The notes under the pieces: generated by a model
Database searches by the model: none
What the model was told of the DNA's origin: nothing
Seen by the model: only the letters and a program-made list of their open reading frames with translations
Position numbers and translations under genes: made by a program
Assembly: GCA_023409675.1 (NCBI GenBank)
Contig: JAEYRC010000393.1
Span: forward strand, 29,547-93,546
DNA length: 64,000 nucleotides
DNA from: Bacteroidota bacterium
GTDB lineage: Bacteria > Bacteroidota > Bacteroidia > Chitinophagales > Chitinophagaceae
Direction: 5' to 3'
In this document: in pieces, positions 1-7,487 of the stretch
How the letters are laid out: each line of letters starts with the position of its first letter
Position numbering within the stretch: position 1 is the first letter of the stretch

Positions 1-376
1 CCACAGAATTGCTCCTGATCTAGTAGAACTCGTATGAAATGCGAAAAACTATTTCTATACCTTGTAACTATAAAAGGAAAAAACACAGTGTAATAAAAGA
101 CACTGATAAGTAACGATCATTCAGGGTTGAGAAATGTGTAAATCCTGATGGGGATGAATATAACTGCAGTGGTTAAAGGCAATAGTAACATTATATAGAC
201 TGCTTTATGTCCGGAATTCTCCTGTATACAGAGGACTGTTGCCTATGTAATTACATTTTGCCTTTCAGTGCTATGAAATGTCCGACTGCAGGCGGAATAT
301 TTAGCATTGCGCAAAGCTCATTTCAGACAAGCCATGTAGTTTCAGGAATTCTCTTAAATCGGCCTGCAGGCTAAGC
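1..376. other. Non-coding left edge
   Basis: No convincing reading frame, RNA gene or repeat is visible here. The stretch lies downstream of the minus-strand Crp/Fnr gene, so it would hold that gene's 3' flank and the end of whatever lies outside the window. Confidence 0.4.
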
Positions 377-955
377 TTATTTTGCAGAAATCCGCTTTCG
401 CACCCGGCTAAGCGTTTCCGGCGTAAGCCCCATATAGGAAGCAATCATATGCTGGGGAACCCGTTGAACAATATCAGGATACAGCGCAATGAATTGCGCA
501 TAACGTTCATCAATAGGCGAACTTATAACAGACATTAACCGTTTTTGCATAGCCAGGTATGCACCGGTTATGTTAATTCGGGTATAGGTTTCATATTTGG
601 GAAATTCAATAAGCATCTGATCGTGCGCGGTCTTACTGATCAGCACCAGTTCCGAATCTTCTATGGCATCAATATTATAGGTGGCCGGCTCACCGGTTAT
701 AAAACTGAAGAGGTCGGAAATTGTCCAACCCTCCAATCCAAACTGCAGTATATGTTCATTTCCGGTATCATCCACTGTATAGGCTTTCAGGGCTCCTTTT
801 TCAATAAAAGCAATGTTTTTGCATACATCCCCCTCCTGAAGTAAATATTGCTTCCTGCGCAACTTCTTGGGCTTAAGAAAATGCTTTATTTCCTCTTCCT
901 CCTGGTGGGTAAGCTGAACTCTTTCATTAAAATGCCGGAAAAACAACTCGTACAT
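377..955 (-). CDS. Crp/Fnr family transcriptional regulator
   Basis: A 192-residue protein with the Crp/Fnr layout: a cyclic-nucleotide-binding-like beta-roll (about residues 20-115, with the EEGDVCKNIAFIEKG stretch) followed by a helix-turn-helix of the Crp_2 type near the C-terminus (about 165-190, IASYMGLTPETLSRVRK). This short Bacteroidota subgroup usually lacks the residues for an Fe-S cluster, and no Fnr-type cysteine cluster is seen, so it is not an oxygen-sensing FNR in the strict sense. The effector is unknown. It starts at an ATG and is divergent from the umuDC cassette, separated by about 180 bp, so it could share regulatory space with it, but nothing shows that it controls umuDC. 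Confidence 0.85.
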   Translation of the reverse strand: MYELFFRHFNERVQLTHQEEEEIKHFLKPKKLRRKQYLLQEGDVCKNIAFIEKGALKAYTVDDTGNEHILQFGLEGWTISDLFSFITGEPATYNIDAIEDSELVLISKTAHDQMLIEFPKYETYTRINITGAYLAMQKRLMSVISSPIDERYAQFIALYPDIVQRVPQHMIASYMGLTPETLSRVRKRISAK

Positions 956-1085
956 CCAAAAGCCGGTTTAAAATTCCGGTTCATTTAAAATTAGTTTAAA
1001 TCATGGAGACCAATCGCATAGGCGAAAAAAAGTCTAAAAAGGTTTTCCGGTCCTCCCCCTGGAAGATCCAATTTCTCCCCAAATA

Positions 1086-1098
1086 CTAAAATATTTAG
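1086..1098. promoter_or_regulatory. Palindrome upstream of umuD, candidate SOS operator
   Basis: CTAAAATATTTAG is a 13-bp near-perfect palindrome (one central mismatch pair) 37 bp before the umuD ATG. umuDC operons are normally LexA-repressed, and the position suits an operator. The LexA site of this lineage is not known to me, so the assignment is by position only. Confidence 0.3.
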
Positions 1099-1134
1099 CA
1101 AAATGCACTAATTTGCAGGCTTAAACCCGTTATT

Positions 1135-1539
1135 ATGATAAACAGTTTTCCCATGACCGTTCCGGCGGGTTTTCCATCTCCCGCAATGGATTATACTGAA
1201 GAGCGGATCGATCTGAATAAAGAACTGATTCCGCATCCACTGGCCACCTTCATGGTGGAATGTACCGGTGATTCTATGATTAATGCCTTTATTCCGCCGA
1301 AGGCGAAACTGATCATTGACCGCTCCATTTCACCCAATAACGGCGATATCGTTTTGGCCGTGGTTAACGGTGAGTTCACGGTGAAATTTTTGAAAAAGAA
1401 TGATTTTAAATGCTGGCTCATCCCTGCCAATTCTAAATACCCTGAAATTCAGATCACCGGCGACATGGAGCTGGTGATCTGGGGAGTGGTAACAGCAATC
1501 ATAACCGATCCTAAAGATGTTCGAAGATGTATGCTTTAG
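1135..1539 (+). CDS. umuD: UmuD-like S24 self-cleaving subunit of DNA polymerase V
   Basis: This is the accessory subunit of the translesion polymerase UmuD'2C. It should cleave itself on RecA filaments. The protein is 134 residues. The cleavage-site motif AGFPSPAMDY starts at Ala11-Gly12, the catalytic serine is Ser47 (TGDSM) and the lysine general base is Lys84 (GEFTVK). Their 37-residue spacing equals Ser60-Lys97 of E. coli UmuD. The arm before the cleavage site is only 11 residues, against 24 in E. coli. The ATG at 1135 is the only start upstream of the cleavage motif apart from Met7. The gene overlaps umuC by 13 bp, indicating translational coupling. Confidence 0.93.
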   Translation: MINSFPMTVPAGFPSPAMDYTEERIDLNKELIPHPLATFMVECTGDSMINAFIPPKAKLIIDRSISPNNGDIVLAVVNGEFTVKFLKKNDFKCWLIPANSKYPEIQITGDMELVIWGVVTAIITDPKDVRRCML

Positions 1540-2789
1540 TTGATGGCAATAATTTTTACTGCTCCTGCGAGCGGGTATTCAATCCCAAACTTAATGGGCG
1601 GCCGGTTATTGTTTTATCCAATAATGATGGATGCGCCATTGCCCGCAGTGATGAAGCCAAGGCACTGGGCATTGGTATGGGCACGCCTGCTTTTATGATC
1701 GAACCCCTTATCCGCCAGTACCAGGTTGCCGTATTCAGTTCCAACTATACCCTCTATGGCGATATGAGCGATCGCATGATGCAGATCCTGGGCGGATTTT
1801 GTCCCAGGATGGAAATCTATTCAATCGACGAAACCTTTCTTGATCTGCACGACCTGCCCTATGCCGATCTCCTGCAACTGGCGCTTAACATGCGCCGCAG
1901 GGTTTTACGCTATATCGGCATACCCACTTCTGTCGGCATTGCACCCACAAAAACCCTGGCCAAAATGGCGAACCGCTATGCCAAAAAAAAGTGCCGCGAT
2001 ACCGGCGTGTTCTGGGCCGCAAATGATCAGCTCATCCATGAAATGCTGGCGGCAACACCGGTTGGCGATATATGGGGAATCGGCAGTCAGTATGCGGCTT
2101 TTTTAAAGCGCAATGGATTTGAAACTGCCGAACAGTTTGCCACTGCTCCGGAAGATTGGGTTCGGGGAAATATGAGTGTTGTAGGCCTGCGTCTGCTGCA
2201 TGAATTACGGGGAATGCCTTCCATACAACCAGAGTTTGAACCGGCTGATAAGAAAAATATTCGCACCTCACGGTCTTTCGGTTCACCCTTAACCACGCAT
2301 GCCGATGTGGCCGAAGCGCTGGCGAATTTCGCGGCAACCTGCGCAGCCAAACTAAGAACGCAGAAGAGCTGTTGCCGGATGCTGGAAGTGTTTCTGGAAA
2401 CCAACCCCCATAACCGCGAACAGCCACAATACATGCGCAGCATCCGCATTAAGCTCGAACGCGCGTCAAATAATACGGCGGAAATCATAAAATCCGCGTT
2501 AAACGGACTGCGAATGATCTATAAACCGAATTATCAGTTTAAGAAAACCGGCTTAATTGCTATGGACCTGATTCCAGAAACGGAAGTGCAGACCAGTTTG
2601 TTTGATACGGCGAACAGTATTCGTGATAAACGCATGATGGATACCCTCGACGCGATCAATAAAGCGATGGGAAAAGAGACGCTGCGAATGGCAACACAGG
2701 GTTTTGAAAAACGTTATCGCCTCCGGGCCGAACATTTGTCACAAGCCTATACCACCAATATGCAACAGCTTTTAAAAATCAACAATTGA
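1527..2789 (+). CDS. umuC: UmuC, Y-family DNA polymerase V catalytic subunit
   Basis: A 420-residue translesion DNA polymerase. The Y-family active site is intact: Asp6 in MYALVDGNNF and the Asp101-Glu102 pair in YSIDETFLD, at the same positions as in E. coli UmuC. A helix-hairpin-helix region (about 180-215) and little-finger region follow. Near residue 358 is QTSLFD, a beta-clamp-binding type motif. It is expressed with umuD, overlapping it by 13 bp, and its stop overlaps the next gene's ATG. It would bypass DNA lesions during the SOS response. Confidence 0.95.
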   Translation: MYALVDGNNFYCSCERVFNPKLNGRPVIVLSNNDGCAIARSDEAKALGIGMGTPAFMIEPLIRQYQVAVFSSNYTLYGDMSDRMMQILGGFCPRMEIYSIDETFLDLHDLPYADLLQLALNMRRRVLRYIGIPTSVGIAPTKTLAKMANRYAKKKCRDTGVFWAANDQLIHEMLAATPVGDIWGIGSQYAAFLKRNGFETAEQFATAPEDWVRGNMSVVGLRLLHELRGMPSIQPEFEPADKKNIRTSRSFGSPLTTHADVAEALANFAATCAAKLRTQKSCCRMLEVFLETNPHNREQPQYMRSIRIKLERASNNTAEIIKSALNGLRMIYKPNYQFKKTGLIAMDLIPETEVQTSLFDTANSIRDKRMMDTLDAINKAMGKETLRMATQGFEKRYRLRAEHLSQAYTTNMQQLLKINN

Positions 2790-3298
2790 TGGAACAGCCC
2801 TTTCTCCCATTCAACCCTTTTTTCCTGAAACGGCTGCTGGCTATGAAGAAATCCTACCTTGTAACGCAGACCAATACCCGACAATTGCCAGCAACGCCTG
2901 GCGAGAAGAATGGGAAAATATCTCTGCTGCTATCGGATTATTCCGATTATGCCATGGCCAAAACGCATTGGGATGCCCTGAAAACAGATCCCTGGCGGGC
3001 AGTGATTGATATGAATAATCCGGTGCATCAGGAAAAACTGCATCGGATGATGGAGGAAGATTCAGACTATCAGCTCTTCTGGGCGGTGGTCGACAATATG
3101 GAAAAACTGCAAACCCACATCAACAAAAAGTATTCAGCCCATTTAAAACGTTATATAGAACAAAAGACCAGTTGGCGCATTGGCAGCGCCCATTCGCTGC
3201 GGCCCTCGCTTCAGTTAATCTTTGGCGAACTTTTTATCGTGCTGAAATTCTCCGGACAAACTTTAAGAGTTAAATTCACGGAAATAGAAAGCAGCTGA
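2789..3298 (+). CDS. Conserved-looking protein of unknown function in the SOS cassette
   Basis: I do not recognise a family. The protein is 169 residues from the ATG at 2789, whose A is the last base of the umuC stop (TGATG coupling). A TTG 3 bp upstream is the only alternative. It is soluble, mixed alpha/beta in character, with an acidic middle (DSDYAMAKTHWDAL, MMEEDSDYQLFW) and a basic, likely beta-rich C-terminus (SLQLIFGELFIVLKF). No signal peptide or membrane segment is seen. It is locked between umuC and the SRAP gene (2 bp gap to the latter), so a role in lesion tolerance or abasic-site handling is an inference from position alone. Confidence 0.75.
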   Translation: MEQPFLPFNPFFLKRLLAMKKSYLVTQTNTRQLPATPGEKNGKISLLLSDYSDYAMAKTHWDALKTDPWRAVIDMNNPVHQEKLHRMMEEDSDYQLFWAVVDNMEKLQTHINKKYSAHLKRYIEQKTSWRIGSAHSLRPSLQLIFGELFIVLKFSGQTLRVKFTEIESS

Positions 3299-3300
3299 TC

Positions 3301-4089
3301 ATGTGCTACGACATTTCCTTTACCATCGATATTCCCCAGCTCAGTGATTATTTTCCCGACATGATCTTTGATGAGCAACTGGAATTGAACTTCGACGGCG
3401 TGCATATCATGGGGCATGCATTCGGACTTCACCCGGTATTGTATATTAACCGCGACGATAACCGGATACACTGCCGTTCAATGGAATGGGGCTGCATTCC
3501 CTATTATATAAAAGATGAAAAGGCCTGGGTCAGAAATCGCTCCGGCATGCTCAATGCCCGCAGCGAACGAATTTTGGAGGATACAAAAAGTTATTGGTAC
3601 AAGATCAGAAACCGGCGCTGCCTGATTCCGGTGTCGGGGTTCTATGAGCACCGCGAAATTAAAGGTTGGAAAAAGAAAGTGCCGTATTTTATCCGTCTGA
3701 AGTCGGAGCCGCTTTTCTTCATTCCCGGGCTGTATTCTGTGGCAGAATTGCCTGACCGGGAAACAGGAGAATTGATAAAGCGCTGGACCTTCACCCTTAT
3801 TACCCGCAGTGCCAATGCGGTTATGGCCCGGATTCATAACAGCGGAGAAAATAAAGGTAGAATGCCGTTGATGCTGCCCTTCGATGTGGCTATGGAATGG
3901 GTGGAAACGGACCTGGATGAACAGCGGTACCGCGACATTCTTCACTTTGAAATGCCTCCTGAAGCGCTGGATTTCCATCCTGTATTTACAATTCGCAGTC
4001 CGAAACCAAGACCCGATGATCAACCGAAAAACACCATCTGGCAGTGGGAAAATTTACCTGCCCTGGATGATGCAGCTTCAGAAGCCTGA
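3301..4089 (+). CDS. SOS response-associated peptidase (SRAP/YedK/HMCES family)
   Basis: SRAP proteins form a thiazolidine crosslink with abasic sites in single-stranded DNA and so protect them. The 262-residue protein has the invariant Cys2 (MCYDISF, exposed after removal of Met1), Asn85 in NARSER, Glu116 in SGFYEH and His179 in the RIHN segment. These correspond to Cys2, Asn75, Glu105 and His160 of E. coli YedK. The segment between the histidine and the RMP motif is longer than in YedK. It is the last gene of the umuDC cassette, with a 2-bp gap from the gene before, which fits a combined lesion-bypass and abasic-site-shielding operon. Confidence 0.93.
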   Translation: MCYDISFTIDIPQLSDYFPDMIFDEQLELNFDGVHIMGHAFGLHPVLYINRDDNRIHCRSMEWGCIPYYIKDEKAWVRNRSGMLNARSERILEDTKSYWYKIRNRRCLIPVSGFYEHREIKGWKKKVPYFIRLKSEPLFFIPGLYSVAELPDRETGELIKRWTFTLITRSANAVMARIHNSGENKGRMPLMLPFDVAMEWVETDLDEQRYRDILHFEMPPEALDFHPVFTIRSPKPRPDDQPKNTIWQWENLPALDDAASEA

Positions 4090-4126
4090 TATTCTATTAT
4101 TGTAATTGGGAATAAAATTAACGAAC

Positions 4127-5092
4127 TTATCGCTCTTCCTGATTTAACGCTGTCTTTTGAAGTTTAACTCCTTCTTCGGATAGTGGAGCGGATGCTTTCT
4201 GTTTCGCATACCCTTTATTGATACTGTAAACACTGGCAATGATTGTAACAAAAGCCAGTGCAGTTAGCCAGGTGATTTTTTCATTGAGGATCAGCGCGCC
4301 GAGTACAATAGCTATCAAAGGATTAATATACGCGTAAATCGATACCAGTCCGGCCGGTAACCGTTCCAGCGCATATAAAAAGCAGCCATAAGCGATCAGC
4401 GATCCGACAATTATAAGGTAGATCAATGCCAGGATACTGTTCATAGAAACGGAAGACAGCATGCTGTAATCATCGAATAGGAAACTTAGTATAAAGATGA
4501 CAACGCTGCCGCTGCTGAGCTGGATAGCCGCGTTCACAAAAGCATTTCCGCTAACCTGATTGTGCTTCGCATATACGGTACCGGCAGACCATGAAAAACA
4601 GGCTATAAAAGTGACGAGGATACCATACAGATAATTCGGGTTGGTAAGGTCGGCGAGGTTATCGCGGAATATCAGCGCAATGCCCAGGCAGCCCAAAAAT
4701 AAGCCGCCGATGATCTGGCGGTTGAGGGCCTTTTTTTCAACTCCTGCGGAATAGCTGATGATAACGACAAAAAGTGGAAGAATGGAGGTGATCATGGAAG
4801 CCAGGCCGCTGGGAATATAAATCTCGGCCCAGCCAACCAGTCCGTTGCCAAGTCCGATCATCAGCGTGCCCGCTATCGACTGGGTGATGAACACCTTTTT
4901 CGTGATGTTGAGCTTCCTCCGGGTTAGTATTAAAATACCAAAGAGCAGGGTTCCTGCTGTAAGCTGCCGTATGGCGGAGAAAAGGAATGCCGGGAAGGTT
5001 TCCACTCCGATTCGTAATGCCAGATAGGTGGTGCCCCAGACAAGACAAACTAAGGCCAGGGCGAGGTAAGCTGCAGAATTTCCTTTTTTCAC
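4127..5092 (-). CDS. DMT superfamily (EamA) transporter
   Basis: A 321-residue inner-membrane protein with about ten hydrophobic segments arranged as two EamA repeats (about 8-145 and 160-295); the second repeat has the conserved YAYINPLIAIVLGA segment. EamA transporters usually export small metabolites; the substrate cannot be read from sequence. The start codon is GTG at 5092. It converges on the SRAP gene with a 37-bp gap and no obvious terminator between them. Confidence 0.88.
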   Translation of the reverse strand: MKKGNSAAYLALALVCLVWGTTYLALRIGVETFPAFLFSAIRQLTAGTLLFGILILTRRKLNITKKVFITQSIAGTLMIGLGNGLVGWAEIYIPSGLASMITSILPLFVVIISYSAGVEKKALNRQIIGGLFLGCLGIALIFRDNLADLTNPNYLYGILVTFIACFSWSAGTVYAKHNQVSGNAFVNAAIQLSSGSVVIFILSFLFDDYSMLSSVSMNSILALIYLIIVGSLIAYGCFLYALERLPAGLVSIYAYINPLIAIVLGALILNEKITWLTALAFVTIIASVYSINKGYAKQKASAPLSEEGVKLQKTALNQEER

Positions 5093-5419
5093 GGCCGCAA
5101 AGATACAGTTAAGCAGGTTGTGCCAGATGTTCGGTTGATAGAAGTTTTGTCGTGTTGCAGATTTATTTACTGCAGAACTGCATGGATTTTTAGCAGATTT
5201 CTCAGATGGTAAATGTGGTTATGCTTTGAAGGTTCCCGGAAATTAGCGCAGAAATGAGCAAATTATTCCATTTATGTATTCATCGGCGAAATCGCCTAAA
5301 AATCCCCGCGCATCTGTGGGAATCCTCTGTGCTATAATCCATAACCACCAATACTATAATCGGGAACCATCGCATAATTTTTTTTCGTTACTTTAGGCCA
5401 AACCCGTAAACTACTGCCA
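5093..5419. other. Spacer between DMT exporter and sigma factor
   Basis: No gene is seen. The stretch contains degenerate pieces of a CGCAGATTTCGC...ATTTTTAG type intergenic repeat (about 5165-5215 and 5280-5335), the same family as the clearer copies near the GH26 genes. TTACTTTAG at about 5389-5397 resembles a Bacteroidota -7 element (TANNTTTG) upstream of the sigma factor gene. Confidence 0.35.
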
Positions 5420-5977
5420 ATGGATGACCCGACCGGGAATGAGTTGCTGTTGTTGACCCGGTTGAAGGCGGGAAGTGAAGAAGCTTTTTCAGCAATCTAC
5501 CGCCTATACTGGGAAAAATTATTTTTTATCGCGCATAAACGTCTTCAGTCTGCCGAAGATGCCAAAGAAGTGATCCAGGAGGTGTTTCTTACCATTTGGC
5601 ATAAAAGAAGTCAGTTGAACATACAATCATTGCCTATATATCTTGCTGCCATGACCCGCTACGCCGTGTACCGTCATTTAGCCAATGCCAGGCGAAGGGC
5701 AGATCATATTAATAACGCGCGGATACCCGCATCCCACAGTATTGATGTGGAAAACAAACAATTGCTCGATATCCTGTTGCGACTTTCCAATGAACTGCCC
5801 GAAAAACACCGACTGGTCTTCATTCATCATAAACTACTTGACCGCCCCCTACAGGAAGTTGCCGATCTGCTGGGCGTTTCGGTGCGTACCGCTGAAGGCT
5901 ATTCCGCCAAAGTGATGGAATTTATGCGCCGCCACAGAAATCAGCTAACTGTATCCCCGCTGATATTTTTGCTATAA
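5420..5977 (+). CDS. ECF RNA polymerase sigma factor (FecI-like)
   Basis: A 185-residue extracytoplasmic-function sigma factor. Region 2 lies at about residues 20-85 (AEDAKEVIQEVFLTIW) and region 4 at about 125-175 (ELPEKHRLVFIHH, then the helix-turn-helix LQEVADLLGVSVRTAEG). It is followed after 148 bp by a FecR-type anti-sigma factor and then SusC with an STN domain, the usual trans-envelope signalling order in Bacteroidota. It would direct RNA polymerase to the downstream SusCD operon when ligand is bound at the outer membrane. Confidence 0.93.
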   Translation: MDDPTGNELLLLTRLKAGSEEAFSAIYRLYWEKLFFIAHKRLQSAEDAKEVIQEVFLTIWHKRSQLNIQSLPIYLAAMTRYAVYRHLANARRRADHINNARIPASHSIDVENKQLLDILLRLSNELPEKHRLVFIHHKLLDRPLQEVADLLGVSVRTAEGYSAKVMEFMRRHRNQLTVSPLIFLL

Positions 5978-6125
5978 TCTGCTTGAATAAATGTTCATTA
6001 GGATTGTCGATGGCCCTGACCGAAAGTGCCTGTTCCATAATCTTCCCAGACTCCCCCTAAAAAAAAACTTAATTTTTTTGCGTACAAGGTCCTGCGTCAT
6101 GACTCTATGATATAAACAGCATTGT

Positions 6126-7313
6126 ATGATTCCTGATAAGATCAGAGAAATCGCTGAAAAATACCTGACAGGCGTTGCAACGCCGGAAGAAGTTCAACAA
6201 CTGCACGACTGGTACGATTCGGAGGAGGAAGGGAATACCGAATTGGTTATCACCAGAGAACCTATAACGATGCAGCAGTATGGAGAAAATTCTTTGGCGC
6301 AGCTAATGGCCGTTATCCGGCAGGAAAAGCAGGATCAGGCAGCACCTCACAGCAACAAACTTCCTGTAGTAAAACGATTCACTGCATGGTGGGGAATCAC
6401 CGCTGCTGCGGCCATACTGATCGCAATTATTATAACCGGCTATTTGTATTTCCGGAGCCCGTCGGATAACAATACAGGTCTGGCTAACACTGAAGACATG
6501 CCCGCCATGGAGATCAAACCGGGAGGAAATGTAGCCGTGCTGACCCTGGCAGATGGTACAAGCATTGCGCTTGACAGTCTTAATACCCATGCTCTGCCAC
6601 CACAGGGAAATACTGAACTGCTCCGGCCTGCAGATGGCCAGTTGATCTATACTGCTCCCCCGGATGCCGAAAAGGCTGTGATGTTTAATACCCTCCGTAC
6701 ACCCAATGGCGGACAATACCAGCTCACCCTTCCCGATGGAACAAGGGTTTGGCTGAATGCCGCATCCAGTTTGCGTTATCCCACTGCATTTATTGGTTCC
6801 TCAAGAACAGTTGAACTGCTTGGGGAAGGCTATTTTGAAGTTACCACCAATGCCGCACAACCCTTTATTGTGAGCACGCCTTCCGCGATGGTTACCGTTT
6901 TGGGAACTCATTTTAATATTAATGCCTATTCCAACGAACAGGTTTCGCGAACAACTCTGCTGGAGGGTAGGGTGCAGGTAGGAGCATTCGGAGAAACCGT
7001 GATGCTAAAGCCGGGGCAGCAGGCCGGAATACCGCAGCAGCCGGGAGAAATACAAATTACTCAGGCCGACATAAACCAGGTGATGGCCTGGAAGAACGGC
7101 TATTTTGCCTTTGAGCATACTGATCTTAAAACATTGATGCGTCAGATAGCCCGCTGGTATGACGTGGAAATTCTGTATGAGCAGGAGCCTGGCGATGCCC
7201 GATTTGTAGGTGAGGTTTCCCGTAATACAAATTTATCGGAAGTGCTGAAGATTCTGGAATTAAGTGGCGTGCATTTCCGGATCGATGGTAAGCGGATCAT
7301 TGTGACACCATAG
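6126..7313 (+). CDS. FecR family anti-sigma factor
   Basis: The 395-residue protein has an N-terminal cytoplasmic sigma-binding part, one membrane segment (about residues 89-110, WWGITAAAAILIAIIITGYL), a periplasmic FecR domain (about 185-290, RTPNGGQYQLTLPDGTRVWL) and a C-terminal DUF4974 domain (about 325-395) that contacts the STN domain of the partner SusC. It should hold the upstream sigma factor until the outer-membrane protein binds its substrate. It is co-directional with the sigma factor and the SusC gene. Confidence 0.94.
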   Translation: MIPDKIREIAEKYLTGVATPEEVQQLHDWYDSEEEGNTELVITREPITMQQYGENSLAQLMAVIRQEKQDQAAPHSNKLPVVKRFTAWWGITAAAAILIAIIITGYLYFRSPSDNNTGLANTEDMPAMEIKPGGNVAVLTLADGTSIALDSLNTHALPPQGNTELLRPADGQLIYTAPPDAEKAVMFNTLRTPNGGQYQLTLPDGTRVWLNAASSLRYPTAFIGSSRTVELLGEGYFEVTTNAAQPFIVSTPSAMVTVLGTHFNINAYSNEQVSRTTLLEGRVQVGAFGETVMLKPGQQAGIPQQPGEIQITQADINQVMAWKNGYFAFEHTDLKTLMRQIARWYDVEILYEQEPGDARFVGEVSRNTNLSEVLKILELSGVHFRIDGKRIIVTP

Positions 7314-7379
7314 TGCAATGGAAGGAAAAGTATTGGTCAATAAAAAAAACTGAAAAACCAAAATAGGATCTGAAAGAAA

Positions 7380-7403
7380 CCGGAAGCGTTGGCGCGCTTC
7401 CGG
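7380..7403 (+). promoter_or_regulatory. GC-rich hairpin in the fecR-susC leader
   Basis: CCGGAAGCG and CGCTTCCGG form a perfect 9-bp stem with a 6-nt loop, 85 bp before the susC ATG. No U-tract follows, so it is not a canonical terminator. It could attenuate read-through, stabilise the mRNA end or punctuate fecR from the highly expressed susC. Only the structure is seen; the role is inference. Confidence 0.4.
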
Positions 7404-7487
7404 CAGATGTAAGGATACCTCATGTTTTGTAGCTGTTACTACCGGCGAAAGCCGCAAACAATCTTGTAAACCCAACATGACAAAAAT

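Noticed and set aside
545..844. 99-codon plus-strand frame
   Set aside because: Antisense to the Crp/Fnr regulator, which has a recognisable domain layout.
3478..4023. 181-codon minus-strand frame inside the SRAP gene
   Set aside because: Antisense shadow of a gene with all SRAP active-site residues.
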